Shown piece after piece: positions 52,345-60,976 of a stretch of DNA of 64,000 nt (position 1 is the stretch's first letter; every line of letters begins with the position of its first letter). The notes beneath the pieces are model-generated. The model made no database searches and was not told the origin of the DNA. It was given only the letters and a program-made list of their open reading frames with translations. The DNA is from Actinomadura rupiterrae (GTDB lineage: Bacteria > Actinomycetota > Actinomycetes > Streptosporangiales > Streptosporangiaceae): NCBI RefSeq assembly GCF_024172125.1, contig NZ_JAMZEA010000007.1:434001-498000 (forward strand), given 5' to 3'. Both the position numbers and the translations under genes were made by a program.

Positions 52345-53076
52345 TCAGGAGATGCGTTCGAGGACGCGCAGGGAGCCGACGACGCGGCGTTCCTCGAAGT
52401 CGCCGGACTCGATCGCGCGCAGGTAGACGTGGTAGGGCGCCTGGCCGCCGTCCGCCGGGTCGGGGAAGACGTCGTGGATCACCAGCGCGCCGCCCGGCGC
52501 GACGTGGTGCGCCCAGTTGGTGTAGTCGGCCTGCGCGAGGTCCTCGGCGTGGCCGCCGTCGATGAACAGCAGCGCCAGCGGGGTCTTCCAGAACGTCGCG
52601 ACCGTCGCGGACGTCCCGACGACGGCGACGACGACGTCCTCCAGGTCGGCGGCGGCGATCGTCTTGCGGAAGCTCGGGAGCGTGTCCATGCGGCCGGTGC
52701 AGGGGTCGACCAGGGACGGGTCGTGGTACTCCCAGCCCGCCTGGTTCTCCTCCGAGCCGTGGTGGTGGTCCACGGTGACGACCGTGGAGCCGCTGTGCCG
52801 GGCGGCCGCGCCGAAGTAGACGGCGGACTTGCCGCAGTAGGAGCCGATCTCCAGCAGCGGGGCGTCCGCGCCGAATTTCGAGCCGTAGGCGAAGGCCGTC
52901 TCGTACAGGGCCCGACCTTCGTCGTCCGGCATGAACCCCTTGGCCGCGCGGGCGATCCGCAGCAGATGAGGGGGCATGTCCGGGACGCCGGCCGGTTTCT
53001 CGGGCTGCGCCTCGGCCGACGGGTCGGCCGGGTCGCTGGTCGTCCCCGCGGGGGTGGACGCCGTCGTGTCGTTCAT
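52345..53076 (-). CDS. Class I SAM-dependent methyltransferase (Methyltransf_24-like)
   Basis: This 243-residue protein has 'PLLEIGSYCGKSAVYFGAAA' (SAM motif I), 'TVVTVDHHHGSEENQAGWEY' (acidic loop) and 'LALLFIDGGHAEDLAQADYT' with metal-binding Asp-Gly-His, as in sugar O-methyltransferases of the TylF/RebM-like group. The Ala/Pro-rich N-terminal 30 residues are unconserved. It is divergent from the ferredoxin gene across a KstR-type box. A sugar or lipid O-methyl transfer is plausible beside the GT4. Confidence 0.85.
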   Translation of the reverse strand: MNDTTASTPAGTTSDPADPSAEAQPEKPAGVPDMPPHLLRIARAAKGFMPDDEGRALYETAFAYGSKFGADAPLLEIGSYCGKSAVYFGAAARHSGSTVVTVDHHHGSEENQAGWEYHDPSLVDPCTGRMDTLPSFRKTIAAADLEDVVVAVVGTSATVATFWKTPLALLFIDGGHAEDLAQADYTNWAHHVAPGGALVIHDVFPDPADGGQAPYHVYLRAIESGDFEERRVVGSLRVLERIS

Positions 53077-53131
53077 TGATCTCCTCCGCCGCGCACTTTA
53101 TCCGGTCGGTCGAGGTCTTGTGACACCAGAC

Positions 53132-53145
53132 TGAAACGTGTTCTA
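53132..53145. promoter_or_regulatory. KstR-type operator in the divergent ferredoxin/methyltransferase promoter
   Basis: TGAAACGTGTTCTA fits TnnAACnnGTTnnA at all fixed positions and is close to the strongest mycobacterial KstR boxes. Confidence 0.75.
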
Positions 53146-53254
53146 CTTTCTGTCGTGGGCGAGCGCGGCGGGCCGCCGACCCGTGGCCCGTGCCGAACTA
53201 CGTTCGGTATGTTGGGCCCTCCGCGCGCTCACCGGCAAGTGAACGGAGAAGGCG

Positions 53255-53446
53255 ATGAGAGTGAAAGTCGATCCGCTGGTGTGCGAGGCCAACGCCGTCT
53301 GCGTCGGCATCGCCGAAGACGTCTTCGACCTCACCGACGACGACGAGCTGGTGATCCTCCACGAGGAGGTCCCGGCCGGCCAGGAGGACAAGGTCCGGCA
53401 CGCGGTGCGGTCCTGCCCGAAGGCCGCGCTGAGCCTGGAGGAGTAG
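53255..53446 (+). CDS. Ferredoxin, 3Fe-4S type, P450 partner
   Basis: This 63-residue acidic protein starts MRVKVDPLVCEANAVCVGIA. Three Cys ('CEANAVC' and a later 'SCPKAAL') fit the 3Fe-4S ferredoxins that serve actinobacterial P450s. It is the likely electron donor for the CYP125-like enzyme, with the KstR-type box about 110 nt upstream. ATG 53255 follows GGAGAAGGCG. Confidence 0.9.
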   Translation: MRVKVDPLVCEANAVCVGIAEDVFDLTDDDELVILHEEVPAGQEDKVRHAVRSCPKAALSLEE

Positions 53447-53622
53447 CCGCCCGGCGCCCGGGGTCCCGGTCGTCCGTCGCCCCGGGCGTCCCGAAGGCCC
53501 CCCCGCGCCCGCCCGCCGTCACGTCGCCCACATCGTCCGTTCGCGAACGCCACATCCAACCCACCCCCTCGGAACGCCGCGCCCCACGGACCCGGCGTCC
53601 GCCCTCACTGTGGAGGCGTCTC

Positions 53623-54711
53623 ATGGCACGTGCCGCGGTACTGCACGCGGTCGGCGACAAGGAACTGGACCTGCGCGACGACGTGACGGCCGTCGATCCG
53701 GGTCCGGACCAGGTGAAGATCCGCATCCGGGCCACCGGGGTCTGCCATTCGGACCTGTCCACGATGTCCGGCGTGCTGCCGTCGGTCCCGCCCGCGGTGA
53801 TCGGCCACGAGGGCGCCGGGATCGTGGAGGCGGTCGGCGACCGCGTCCCGAACGTCCAGGTCGGCGACCACGTGGTGGTCAACTGGACGCCCGACTGCGG
53901 CGTCTGCCCCGAGTGCCTGCGCGGCGAGCCCTACCTGTGCATGGGCTTCATCGGGCAGGCGTTCTCCGAGCCGCGGTTCCGGCTCGGCGACGGCACCCCG
54001 GCGTTCGGCATGGCGGGCGCGGGCACCTGGGCCGAGGAGCTGGTGATGCCCTACCAGGGTGTCATCAAGATCGCCGAGGACGTGCCGTTCGAGTACGCGG
54101 CGCTGCTCGGCTGCGGCATCCCGACCGGCGTCGGCGCGGCGTTCAACACCGCCGCGGTGAAGCCCGGCTCCAAGGTCGCGGTGGTCGGCGCGGGCGGCGT
54201 CGGCCTGTCGGCGATCCAGGGCGCGCGGATCTGCGGCGCGTCCACGATCCTCGCGGTCGACCCGAACGAGGCCAAGCACCCGGCCGCCAAGCAGTTCGGC
54301 GCCACGCACACCGCCACCCTGGAGAACCTGGAGGAGACCAAGGGCCTGCTCACCCTCGGCCAGGGCTTCGACCAGGTCTTCGAGGTGGTCGGCAAGTCCG
54401 CCGCGATCACCACCGCGTGGAACCTCACCCGCCGCGGCGGCGACGTGATCGTGGTCGGCGCCGGCGCGGCCGACGACAACTGGCAGATGTCGGCGTTCTC
54501 GCTGCTGTTCGAGGGCAAGAACGTCAAGGCCTCGCTCTACGGCGGCAGCGACCTCAAGCGCGACATCCCCCTGTTCGTCGACCTGTGGCGCGCCGGGAAG
54601 CTCGACCTGGACGGCCTGATCAGCCGCCGCATCCGCTTCGAGGACCTCAACGACGCCGTCCGCGCCCTGGAAAAGGGCGACGTGATCCGCCAGGTCGTCC
54701 TCTTCGACTAG
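53623..54711 (+). CDS. Zinc-dependent alcohol dehydrogenase (MDR family)
   Basis: This 362-residue protein starts MARAAVLHAVGDKELDLRDD. Catalytic zinc ligands are in 'TGVCHSD' and 'IGHEGAGIVEAVG'. Four structural-zinc Cys are in 'DCGVCPECLRGEPYLCM'. The Rossmann motif is 'VAVVGAGGVGLSAIQGARI', with Asp in 'ILAVDPNEAK' favouring NAD+. It could oxidise the P450-made terminal alcohol. ATG 53623 follows GGAGGCG. It may share the ferredoxin's promoter, 176 nt upstream. Confidence 0.9.
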   Translation: MARAAVLHAVGDKELDLRDDVTAVDPGPDQVKIRIRATGVCHSDLSTMSGVLPSVPPAVIGHEGAGIVEAVGDRVPNVQVGDHVVVNWTPDCGVCPECLRGEPYLCMGFIGQAFSEPRFRLGDGTPAFGMAGAGTWAEELVMPYQGVIKIAEDVPFEYAALLGCGIPTGVGAAFNTAAVKPGSKVAVVGAGGVGLSAIQGARICGASTILAVDPNEAKHPAAKQFGATHTATLENLEETKGLLTLGQGFDQVFEVVGKSAAITTAWNLTRRGGDVIVVGAGAADDNWQMSAFSLLFEGKNVKASLYGGSDLKRDIPLFVDLWRAGKLDLDGLISRRIRFEDLNDAVRALEKGDVIRQVVLFD

Positions 54712-54842
54712 CTCCATCCCTGGTGTGCGCTTCGTCCGGAACTCGAAGTCCGCTGAGAGTTCCGGGCGACGGCTACCGCGGCGCGCGACCGGCGTGCCAT
54801 GCTGGCACGGTCGGTCGGAGGGGAACCCGAGTGGAGCGATGA

Positions 54843-56825
54843 TTGACCAGGTCGGCGGCTGTTGGACGGGTCGCGGCGTGCCTCGCCGCGGCCGGGCTCG
54901 CGGCACCGCTCGCCGCTCCCCTCGGGGCGGTCGCGCAGGCCGCTCCGTCGGCGGTCGCGCTCGCTGATCCGGGCGCGCCGGTGGCCGCGCGGATCCGGGA
55001 CGTCCAGGGCGCGGGGCACGTGTCCCCGCTGAACGGACGGGACGTCACCGGCGTCGCGGGCGTCGCCACGGCCGTCACCGACTCCGGCTTCTGGATGCAG
55101 GACCCGGCCCCCGGCGGCGGTGGGGCGGCGTCTGACGGGATCTTCGTGTTCACCCGCACCCGGCCGCAGGTCCGGCCGGGGGACGCGGTGCGCGTGACGG
55201 GGCGGGTGAGCGAGTTCCGGCCGGGCGGGCCCGGGTCGTCCGCGCTGAGCCGCACCGAGATCGACGCGACCGAGACCGTCGTGTCCTCGCACGACCAGCC
55301 GCTGCCGGCGCCCGTCGTGCTCGGCGGGCCCGGCGGCCGCAAGGCGCCGGCCTCGTTCCCGGGCGCGCAGCGGGACGCGGAGGCCGACCGCACCTTCGAC
55401 ACCAGGTCCGACCCGCTCGCGTTCTACTCCTCGCTGGAGGGCATGCGCGTCCGGATCGTGAACGCCGTCGCGATCGGCCCGACGCGGGACGGCGCGCTGC
55501 CCGTCCTGCCCGCGGGCGGCGCGGGCGCCCAGGACCGGACGCGGCGCGGCGGCTCCCTCGCGCGTCCGGGCGGGCTGCCCGACCCGGCGCGGATCGTCCT
55601 CGCCGACGCGCTCGCGCCGCTCCCGTCCGCCGACGTCGGCGACCGCCTGCCCGGCCCGGTGGACGGCGTCCTCGACTACACCGCGGCCGGTTTCGTCCTG
55701 CTACCGACCGCCACTCCGGCGCGGACGGACGGCGGGCTCAAGCCGCAGGCCGCGCCCGCCGCCGGCGCCGACCAGCTGTCGGTCGGCACGCTGAACCTGG
55801 AGGGCCTCAGCCCCGACACCCCGTCCGACCGGGTCACCGCCCTCGCGGACGACCTGGTCGAGGGCCTCGGCTCCCCCGACCTGGTCACGGTGACCGGCGT
55901 CGAGGACAACTCCGGCGCGGCCGACGACGGCACCGTCGCCGCCGACCAGACCGTGTCCGAGCTGATCACCGCGGTCAGCGCGGCGGGCGGCCCGGCCTAC
56001 GAGTGGCGCTCGGTCGCCCCGCACGACAACGCCGACGGCGGCGACCGCGGCGCCAACGGGCGGATCGGCTTCCTGTTCCGCACCGACCGCGGGCTGGCGT
56101 TCGCCGACCGGCCGTCCGGCTCGTCCGACCTGGGCGCGCCGGGTGTGCCGGACCTCGCCGCCGCGCCGACCCACGTCCAGCCGGACGGACGGGGCGGCGC
56201 GCGCCTCACCCTCAGCCCCGGCCGCGTCGCGCCGTCCGACCCCGCCTGGGACGAGTCGCGCAAACCGCTCGCGGGCGAGCTGACCTGGCGCGGGCGGCGG
56301 TTCGTCGTCGTCGCGAACCACTGGTTCGGCCGGACGTCCGCCGACCCGATCGCCTACGGCCGCCGCCAGCCGCTCGACCGGCCGAGCGAGGCCCGCCGCG
56401 AGGCGCAGGCGAAGGCCGTCGCGGGCTTCGTCCGGACGGTCCGCCGCACCGCCCCGGACGCGAACGTGATCGTCACCGGGAACCTCGGCACCGGCGACGG
56501 CTCCGCCGCGCTGCGCGCCCTGACCTCCCCCGACACCGGGCTGCGCGACCTGTCGTCCGACCTGGCCCCGCAGGACCGCTACACCGCCGACTCCGGCGGC
56601 GTCGCCGAGGACCTCGACCACATCCTGCTCAGCCCCGCGCTGGCGAAGCGCCCCCACGACTACCGGATCGTCCACCGCGCCTCGGAGTTCGCCGACCGCG
56701 CAGGCGACCACGACCCGTCCGTCGTCCGGATCACCCTCACCGGCCCCGTAACCCCCACCACCACCCCCGTCGCCCAACCCGGCAGCCCCGCCAACCGCCC
56801 CGACGCGCCCCTCCCCGCCTCCTGA
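54843..56825 (+). CDS. Secreted endonuclease/exonuclease/phosphatase-fold protein, catalytic residues degraded
   Basis: This 660-residue exported protein has a Sec signal peptide (~1-35, ending AQAAPSA), an OB-fold-like domain (~45-150) and a C-terminal EEP-fold domain (~310-640) as in ExeM-type extracellular nucleases. Compared with the usual blocks, the active Glu position in 'VTVTGVEDNSG' is Gly, and the 'GDxN' block reads 'VIVTGNLGTGD'. 'EDLDHILLSPAL' and 'DHDPSVV' remain. TTG 54843 with GGAG upstream. It is probably a non-catalytic relative or binds a different substrate. Confidence 0.8.
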   Translation: MTRSAAVGRVAACLAAAGLAAPLAAPLGAVAQAAPSAVALADPGAPVAARIRDVQGAGHVSPLNGRDVTGVAGVATAVTDSGFWMQDPAPGGGGAASDGIFVFTRTRPQVRPGDAVRVTGRVSEFRPGGPGSSALSRTEIDATETVVSSHDQPLPAPVVLGGPGGRKAPASFPGAQRDAEADRTFDTRSDPLAFYSSLEGMRVRIVNAVAIGPTRDGALPVLPAGGAGAQDRTRRGGSLARPGGLPDPARIVLADALAPLPSADVGDRLPGPVDGVLDYTAAGFVLLPTATPARTDGGLKPQAAPAAGADQLSVGTLNLEGLSPDTPSDRVTALADDLVEGLGSPDLVTVTGVEDNSGAADDGTVAADQTVSELITAVSAAGGPAYEWRSVAPHDNADGGDRGANGRIGFLFRTDRGLAFADRPSGSSDLGAPGVPDLAAAPTHVQPDGRGGARLTLSPGRVAPSDPAWDESRKPLAGELTWRGRRFVVVANHWFGRTSADPIAYGRRQPLDRPSEARREAQAKAVAGFVRTVRRTAPDANVIVTGNLGTGDGSAALRALTSPDTGLRDLSSDLAPQDRYTADSGGVAEDLDHILLSPALAKRPHDYRIVHRASEFADRAGDHDPSVVRITLTGPVTPTTTPVAQPGSPANRPDAPLPAS

Positions 56826-57007
56826 CCCGCCTCCCCACCGCACACGCGGCCTCCCGCCGCACGTGCCGCGCCGGGCCGGTGTTTGATCAGGGCCGAAATT
56901 GGACCGGGGGGTCGGGACTCAATCCGGTCGCCGTTTCACCTCCCACCCGCCGGGGCAGCCGTGGGGCGACGGCGACCGCCGTCACCACGGAAGGAGGCGC
57001 CGCGGCG

Positions 57008-57193
57008 ATGGCGATCCGAATCCGCCCCCACATCGGACTACTGGGGACGCTCTACCTGGTGGTCGGGGTGTTCGTGGCCTGGAACCGGGGCTACCTGACC
57101 AGCGACCTGCTGCGCCGCATCGCGGGCGCGCTGCTGGCGATCCTGCTCTGGTTCCTCGTCCTGCTGGGCGCGGACCTGCACATCCACGGCTGA
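57008..57193 (+). CDS. Small two-TM membrane protein
   Basis: This 61-residue protein has two hydrophobic segments ('LLGTLYLVVGVFVAW' and 'IAGALLAILLWFLVLLGADL') separated by a basic loop. Similar short proteins are common in actinomycetes. Shine-Dalgarno GGAAGGAGG at about 56990 is a little distant. Function unknown. Confidence 0.75.
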   Translation: MAIRIRPHIGLLGTLYLVVGVFVAWNRGYLTSDLLRRIAGALLAILLWFLVLLGADLHIHG

Positions 57194-57315
57194 CACGTGC
57201 GGCCGGCGCGGTCCTGCCGCGCCCGGTCCGCCCCGGCCGGGGTGGCCGGAGGGGCAGACTTCCCTTCCGGCTCCGGCCCTACCCCCGCCGCCGCGAGGAA
57301 GGTACGTTCCGAGGC

Positions 57316-57396
57316 ATGACAAGTGGTGGATGCAGTTGCGGACACGGCGGCGGTTGCTCCTGCCCGAAAGGTTGCTCCTGCGGCTGCAACGGCTGA
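57316..57396 (+). CDS. 26-residue Cys-rich peptide (metallothionein-like)
   Basis: The ORF starts MTSGGCSCGHGGG and has eight Cys in 26 residues, arranged as four CxC pairs, with Gly, Ser, one His and one Lys between them. GAGG lies just upstream. A strong GC hairpin follows 25 nt later. The spacing is like a minimal metal-binding metallothionein, but a RiPP precursor or a chance Gly/Cys frame is possible. The low use of ordinary residues and the tidy terminator favour a real gene. Confidence 0.6.
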   Translation: MTSGGCSCGHGGGCSCPKGCSCGCNG

Positions 57397-57421
57397 CCGA
57401 AAACCCGACCGACCAACCGAC

Positions 57422-57448
57422 GCCCGCCGCCCACCGAGGGCGGCGGGC
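57422..57448. terminator. Terminator hairpin after the Cys-rich ORF
   Basis: Perfect 11-bp arms GCCCGCCGCCC (57422-57432) and GGGCGGCGGGC (57438-57448) with a 5-nt loop. Confidence 0.8.
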
Positions 57449-57527
57449 CGTCCCACGCCTTCCTGCGAAACAGCACCACCCACCGCAACCCGGCAGTGAC
57501 CACTGCGGGGCTGTCGCGGACCGTGAG

Positions 57528-58202
57528 TTAGGGGTGGCCTCGGTAGCCGTGGCGGTTGAAGGTGGGCAGGCGGCGCGGCTCGGGCTCGCGGTGCTGGTCG
57601 GTGATGTCGATGGCGCCCTTGTAGGCGAGCCCCTTCAGGCGGATGAGCGGCGCGTCCGGTGTCGGGTCGGTGTGCAGCTCGGTCGAGACGCCGAGCCCGC
57701 CCGCGTCCACCCGGACGCCCGGCGGGACGATGATCGTCGCGTTCGACTTGTAGGCGACCACCCGCAACGTCGTCTCCGCCGACTCCAGCTCGGCGTTCCG
57801 CAGGTCGACCAGCGCGGTGCCCTTGTAGACGACGGTCGTGTGCCGCTCGGGCAGCCGCCAGCGCCCGCCGCGCCGGATGCCGCTCTTGTAGGCGAGCTGG
57901 AACCGGCCGCCGAATCCGCTCTTCCCGGACGTCCCGACGGGCGCGGCATGGGCCGTCCCGGGGTCGGGGAGGTCGGCGGACAGCGCGGACAGCTCGGCCA
58001 TCGTGCGTGCGGCCAGCGCCCGCTCGATCCGCTCGTCCAGCTCGGGCTCGGTCAGCCGTCCCTCGGCGAACGCGCTGTGCAGCCGGACGAGCACCTGGTC
58101 CCGGTCCCGGTCGGACGCCCGCAGCCCTCCTGCGCCGGGGGCCTTTTCGGGCGTGCCGGTGCGGTCCGCGTGGGCGACCGTGTTCGAAGGCTCGTCGCTC
58201 AT
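57528..58202 (-). CDS. DUF1707 / LiaF-like C-terminal domain protein
   Basis: This 224-residue protein starts MSDEPSNTVAHADRTGTPEK. The DUF1707 region is 'GLRASDRDRDQVLVRLHSAF' and 'AEGRLTEPELDERIERALAA' (~35-75). The C-terminal half is a beta-rich domain with repeated 'VVYKGTALVDLRNAEL' type strands, as in cell-envelope stress proteins with a LiaF C-terminal fold. No membrane segment. Start from GGAAGGAG 5 nt upstream. Role probably envelope-related (inference). Confidence 0.85.
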   Translation of the reverse strand: MSDEPSNTVAHADRTGTPEKAPGAGGLRASDRDRDQVLVRLHSAFAEGRLTEPELDERIERALAARTMAELSALSADLPDPGTAHAAPVGTSGKSGFGGRFQLAYKSGIRRGGRWRLPERHTTVVYKGTALVDLRNAELESAETTLRVVAYKSNATIIVPPGVRVDAGGLGVSTELHTDPTPDAPLIRLKGLAYKGAIDITDQHREPEPRRLPTFNRHGYRGHP

Positions 58203-58347
58203 CAGGACTCCTTCCAAGTCGCGATGTATCTTAACTCACTTTCCCTCGCTTTTCGAGACGATCATCCGGCCGCGCCACCGGGACCCGGCGGGAACGGTCC
58301 ACTACGCTCGGCGAGGTGATGATCACTCGTCCTCGCCCGTGCCGGAC

Positions 58348-58944
58348 ATGACCGCCACCGCGGGCCATCCGCACGGCCCCTACACGCTCTACGACCTGGA
58401 GGAGCTGCCCGAGGAGGGCCGCCGCCACGAGCTCGCCGACGGCTGGCTGCACGAGCTGCCCGGCGACATGTGGCACGACAACGCCGCCGAGCGGCTGCGC
58501 GCCATCCTCAAGGACGCGGCCCGCCAGTCGAACGCCGACGTGCACGTGGCGGGCGCGCCGCAGGAGGTGGCGACCTCGGCGGGCATCCGCCGCCCGGACG
58601 CGTTCGTGGTCCACCGCGACGTCGCCCGGCTCGCGCTGGAGCGCCGTACCCGCACCTACTACGGCCCGGACCTGCTGCTGGTCGCCGAGATCGTCACCCC
58701 GCGCACGGCCAGCGAGCGCACCGACCGCGTCCGCAAGGTCGCCGAATACGCCGCCACCGGCATCCGGCACTACTGGATCGTCGACCTGGAGCCCCGTCCC
58801 GCGATGACCGTCCTGGAACTGGACGGCACGCCGTACCGCCCCGCCTACCGAGTGCACCGCCGCGCCCGCTCCGGCGAGGACGTGCGCCTGGACCTGCCGT
58901 TCCCCGTCACCTTCGACCCCGCCCGCCTCTCCGAAATGGAGTAA
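58348..58944 (+). CDS. Uma2-family putative restriction endonuclease-fold protein
   Basis: This 198-residue protein starts MTATAGHPHGPYTLYDLEEL. 'GIRRPDAFVVHRDVA' and 'LLLVAEIVTPRTASERTDRV' followed by 'RKVAEYAATGIRHYWIVDLE' contain the PD-(D/E)xK residues. Uma2 genes are abundant in actinomycetes and cyanobacteria with unclear function. GTG 58339 in frame is an alternative start. Not beside a methylase. Confidence 0.88.
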   Translation: MTATAGHPHGPYTLYDLEELPEEGRRHELADGWLHELPGDMWHDNAAERLRAILKDAARQSNADVHVAGAPQEVATSAGIRRPDAFVVHRDVARLALERRTRTYYGPDLLLVAEIVTPRTASERTDRVRKVAEYAATGIRHYWIVDLEPRPAMTVLELDGTPYRPAYRVHRRARSGEDVRLDLPFPVTFDPARLSEME

Positions 58945-58957
58945 CGGGCGGGCCCGG

Positions 58958-60976
58958 TCAGAGGGTGCGGAGGTAGGCATTGCGGTCGAGGGGGTCCGGG
59001 CCGGTGCGCGGACGCGTTGGAGGACGCCCCTGCACCGGACGGTCGCCGGACGGGCGCGGCCACCAGACACCATCGCCGCCGGTCAGTCCCGGCAGCTCCC
59101 GCTCGAACGCGCCGACCCGGCGGGCAGGCAACTCGCCCTCGATCCGCCAGCCCTCGGGGTCGGGCTTGGCATCCTGAATGTCCGCGCCCAGCGCCGAGAG
59201 GCGCGAGGTCACCGCGCTGAGCGCGTCGTCCGGGACCTCCAGCTCGAACCTGCTGTACGGCTCGTACACGCGCGTCCCGGCGGCGCCGAGCGCGCGCATG
59301 AGGATCATCGGCGTGAGACCCCGGAAGTCGGCGGCGGTGCTCACCGGCCCGGCGAACCCGGAGGCCGTCAGGATCACCGCGCAGTCCGTCACCGGCCAGC
59401 CGTAGCGCCCCTGCTCCAGGGTCAGGTGGACGGTCTCGACGATGGCCCGGTCGAACGCGGCGGGCAGCGCGCCGAGCTCGGTCTCGCGCCGGAACGTCAC
59501 GCCCGAGCCGGGCGGCCCCGGCTCGACGCGCAGCCCGATCGTCGCCCAGAAGTCCGGCTGGCGCCGGCGCCAGTCCATGTCCTCGACCGCCTCGCCCACC
59601 CCGGCAGGACGCTCAAGGTGGACGATCCGGCTCTCCTCGAACTCGGCCTCCACACCGAACGTCTCGCGCAGCGTCGCGCCGATGACCTCCTTCTGCACTT
59701 CTCCATAGAGCCGTACTGAGGTCGTCCCGCCGGGAAGCGGCGAGACATCGATGAGCGGATCCTCCTCGGCCAAGCGGAGGAGCGCCGCCCGCAGGCGCGA
59801 TGCGTCCGCGCCGTCCCGCGCGCGCACGACCGTCTCCAAGGTGGGACGTCCGAACTCCGGTTCCGCGACGTCCGCTGTGGCGGCGCCTTCGGGTGTCGTG
59901 ACGACGTCCCCAACGCGCGCCTCGGCCAACCCGCGCACGCGCACGATGTCACCAGGCCCGGCCCATCGTCCGCCAGTGGTGACGCGAAGCCCGGTCACCC
60001 GCGCCTGACGGTCGAGCGCATGAGGACTGCGCAGGACGACCTTGGCGCGTGGCCGCAACTCCCCTTCGAAGAGCCGCACCAACGCGGTCTTCTCGCCCGT
60101 CGCGCCCCGCTCCAAGGCGAACACCGTCCCCCGCAACCGTCCACCGGCACCCTCCTGTGCAGACGCGCCGCCCTGTGCGGACGCGACGGCCTGCGTTGCA
60201 GCGCCGCCTTGCACGAATGCGATGGGCCGTGCGGGTGGCAGGTAGGTCGCGATGGCGTCCAGGAGGTCGTGGGTGCCTTGGCCGGTGAGGGCTGAGCCGA
60301 AGATCAGGGGCGTCGCTTGCGCGGCCGCCGTCTGGGCGCGCAGGACGGCCTGGACGCGGGACGGTTCGGGCACGCGGCCGTCCACCAGTTCGGCGAGCAG
60401 CGCGTCGTCGTGTTCGGCGAGGATCTCGGCGGTCGCCTCGCGGAAGGACGGGTCGGCGAAGTCGCAGGGCGTGGTCCGGACGGAACGCGTCCCGATGCCG
60501 TGCACGGCGTTCAACGCGACCGTGCCTGGGAACAGGCGGCGGCGGACGGACGCCAGCAGGTCCGCGTCGCGCGCGCCCGTCCGGTCGATCTTGTTGACGA
60601 ACAGCAGGGTCGGGACGCCCCGGCGGCGCAACGTCCGCGCGAGCACGCGCGTACGCGCCTGGACGCCCTCCACCGCCGACAGGACGAGCACGGCCGCGTC
60701 CAGCACGCCGAGGGCGCGCTCGACCTCGGCGGTGAAGTCGGTGTGGCCGGGCGTGTCGACGAGGTTGACGGTCAGCCCGCCGAGCGCGAACGACGCGACG
60801 GCGGAGCGGATCGTGATGCCGCGGCGGCGTTCGAGGTCACCGGTGTCGGTGTGGGTGTCGCCGCCGTCGACGCTGCCGAGGCGGCCGATGGCCCCGGCGT
60901 CGAAGAGGAGTCGTTCAGTGAGGCTGGTCTTCCCCGCGTCCACGTGCGCGAGCACGCCGAGGTTCAGGGTGGTCAT
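58958..60976 (-). CDS. TetM/OtrA-like ribosomal protection GTPase
   Basis: This 672-residue translational GTPase is close to EF-G in layout. It has G1 'AHVDAGKTSLTERLL', G2 'RGITIRSAVASFAL', G3 'DTPGHTDFTAEVE' and G4 'FVNKIDRTGARDADLL'. Domains II-V end in '...TGGDGVWWPRPSGD'. The shorter, diverged domain IV and the overall similarity to OtrA/TetM favour a ribosomal protection protein over a second EF-G. In this family such proteins release tetracyclines from the ribosome. A low-complexity Gln/Gly/Ala stretch lies near residue 265. No tetracycline cluster is in the window. Confidence 0.82.
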   Translation of the reverse strand: MTTLNLGVLAHVDAGKTSLTERLLFDAGAIGRLGSVDGGDTHTDTGDLERRRGITIRSAVASFALGGLTVNLVDTPGHTDFTAEVERALGVLDAAVLVLSAVEGVQARTRVLARTLRRRGVPTLLFVNKIDRTGARDADLLASVRRRLFPGTVALNAVHGIGTRSVRTTPCDFADPSFREATAEILAEHDDALLAELVDGRVPEPSRVQAVLRAQTAAAQATPLIFGSALTGQGTHDLLDAIATYLPPARPIAFVQGGAATQAVASAQGGASAQEGAGGRLRGTVFALERGATGEKTALVRLFEGELRPRAKVVLRSPHALDRQARVTGLRVTTGGRWAGPGDIVRVRGLAEARVGDVVTTPEGAATADVAEPEFGRPTLETVVRARDGADASRLRAALLRLAEEDPLIDVSPLPGGTTSVRLYGEVQKEVIGATLRETFGVEAEFEESRIVHLERPAGVGEAVEDMDWRRRQPDFWATIGLRVEPGPPGSGVTFRRETELGALPAAFDRAIVETVHLTLEQGRYGWPVTDCAVILTASGFAGPVSTAADFRGLTPMILMRALGAAGTRVYEPYSRFELEVPDDALSAVTSRLSALGADIQDAKPDPEGWRIEGELPARRVGAFERELPGLTGGDGVWWPRPSGDRPVQGRPPTRPRTGPDPLDRNAYLRTL

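Noticed and set aside
57316..57396. The Cys-rich peptide as the missing LanA
   Set aside because: It is over 30 kb from lanM and has no leader region or Thr-rich core.
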